DNA from: Planctomycetaceae bacterium
GTDB lineage: Bacteria > Planctomycetota > Planctomycetia > Pirellulales > Pirellulaceae
Length of the DNA stretch: 6,178 bases
Assembly: GCA_018658605.1 (NCBI GenBank)
Contig: JABHUV010000313.1
Span: 1-6,178 of the forward strand
Direction of reading: 5' to 3'
Shown piece after piece: positions 5,973 through 6,178 of the stretch. A program made the translations under genes and the position numbers. The notes under the pieces are model-generated. The model was not told the DNA's origin, made no database searches, and saw nothing but the letters and a program-made list of their open reading frames with translations. Each line of letters begins with the position of its first letter. Position 1 is the stretch's first letter.

Positions 5973-6178
5973 TGCAGAGCCTAGAATTCATATTACTTGC
6001 TGCAGGTTCCAACGCCGCGCTTGTCACGTTTTTACTTTACACGCTCGCCGTATTTGGTATTGCTGCGTTTTCCAATCAGATGCTCAAGGGTAAGAGTTTT
6101 CTTAGTGAGTATTTCTTAGGTAGTCGTGGACTAGGAGTTTGGGCTTTCGCATTGACCTTTGCCGCAACGAGCGCCTCG
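5972..6178 (+). CDS. Sodium:solute symporter (SSS family, PanF-like), 3' partial
   Basis: The reading frame starts at the ATG overlapping the previous stop codon and stays open to the window end, giving 69 residues. It begins with a short periplasmic-type N-terminus, then a hydrophobic helix at about 15-34 (ALVTFLLYTLAVFGIAAF), then SFLSEYFLGSRGLGVWAFAL at 42-61 and TFAATSAS at the end. The EYFLGSRGLG...A..T..AT..S pattern is the hallmark of the first two helices of the sodium/solute symporter (SSF) family, where it lies near the sodium and substrate sites. Family members usually have about 450-600 residues and 12-14 helices, so most of the gene lies outside the window. The substrate cannot be told; the YhdT-like neighbour points to the PanF branch, but pantothenate is only a guess. 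Confidence 0.88.
   Translation, partial: MQSLEFILLAAGSNAALVTFLLYTLAVFGIAAFSNQMLKGKSFLSEYFLGSRGLGVWAFALTFAATSAS

Overview
The window looks like ordinary chromosomal DNA from a planctomycete, probably of the Pirellulales type. It is tightly packed and about half G+C by eye. The first gene resembles a lipoprotein family of unknown function (DUF6655, as I remember it) that I associate with Planctomycetota. The SAM methyltransferase, the insertion-bearing FolD and the YhdT-like plus sodium symporter pair fit the same group. This placement is inferred from protein resemblance and was not tested by any search.

Layout. Positions 1-1857 read rightward: a lipoprotein cut off at its 5' end (1-888), then after 33 bases a class I SAM-dependent methyltransferase of the RlmI-like type (922-1857). 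Converging on these from the right is a leftward run, in order of transcription: folD (5420-4518), an assimilatory sulfite reductase hemoprotein (4474-2729) and a TrmH/SpoU RNA methyltransferase (2707-1895). Gaps of 43 and 21 bases suggest one transcript. Only 37 bases separate the two converging sets. A divergent 201-base spacer (5421-5621) serves folD on one side. On the other it serves a rightward pair: a small two-helix YhdT-like membrane protein (5622-5972) and the start of a sodium:solute symporter (5972 onward, cut by the window end), which overlap by one base.

How the genes relate. FolD makes one-carbon folate intermediates and NADPH. Sulfite reductase makes sulfide for cysteine and then methionine, and both routes feed the methyl supply that ends in S-adenosylmethionine. 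Two genes here encode SAM-dependent methyltransferases. The link is plausible metabolically, but it is inference from gene order. The YhdT-like/symporter pair is a transport unit comparable to yhdT-panF of E. coli.

No RNA gene, mobile element, CRISPR array or clear rho-independent terminator was seen. No intergenic stretch exceeds 300 bases. I found no convincing undescribed system. The most useful leads are a perfect 12-bp palindrome next to the start of the YhdT-like gene, the lipoprotein of unknown function, the unassigned target of the methyltransferase, and the absence of a flavoprotein partner beside the sulfite reductase.
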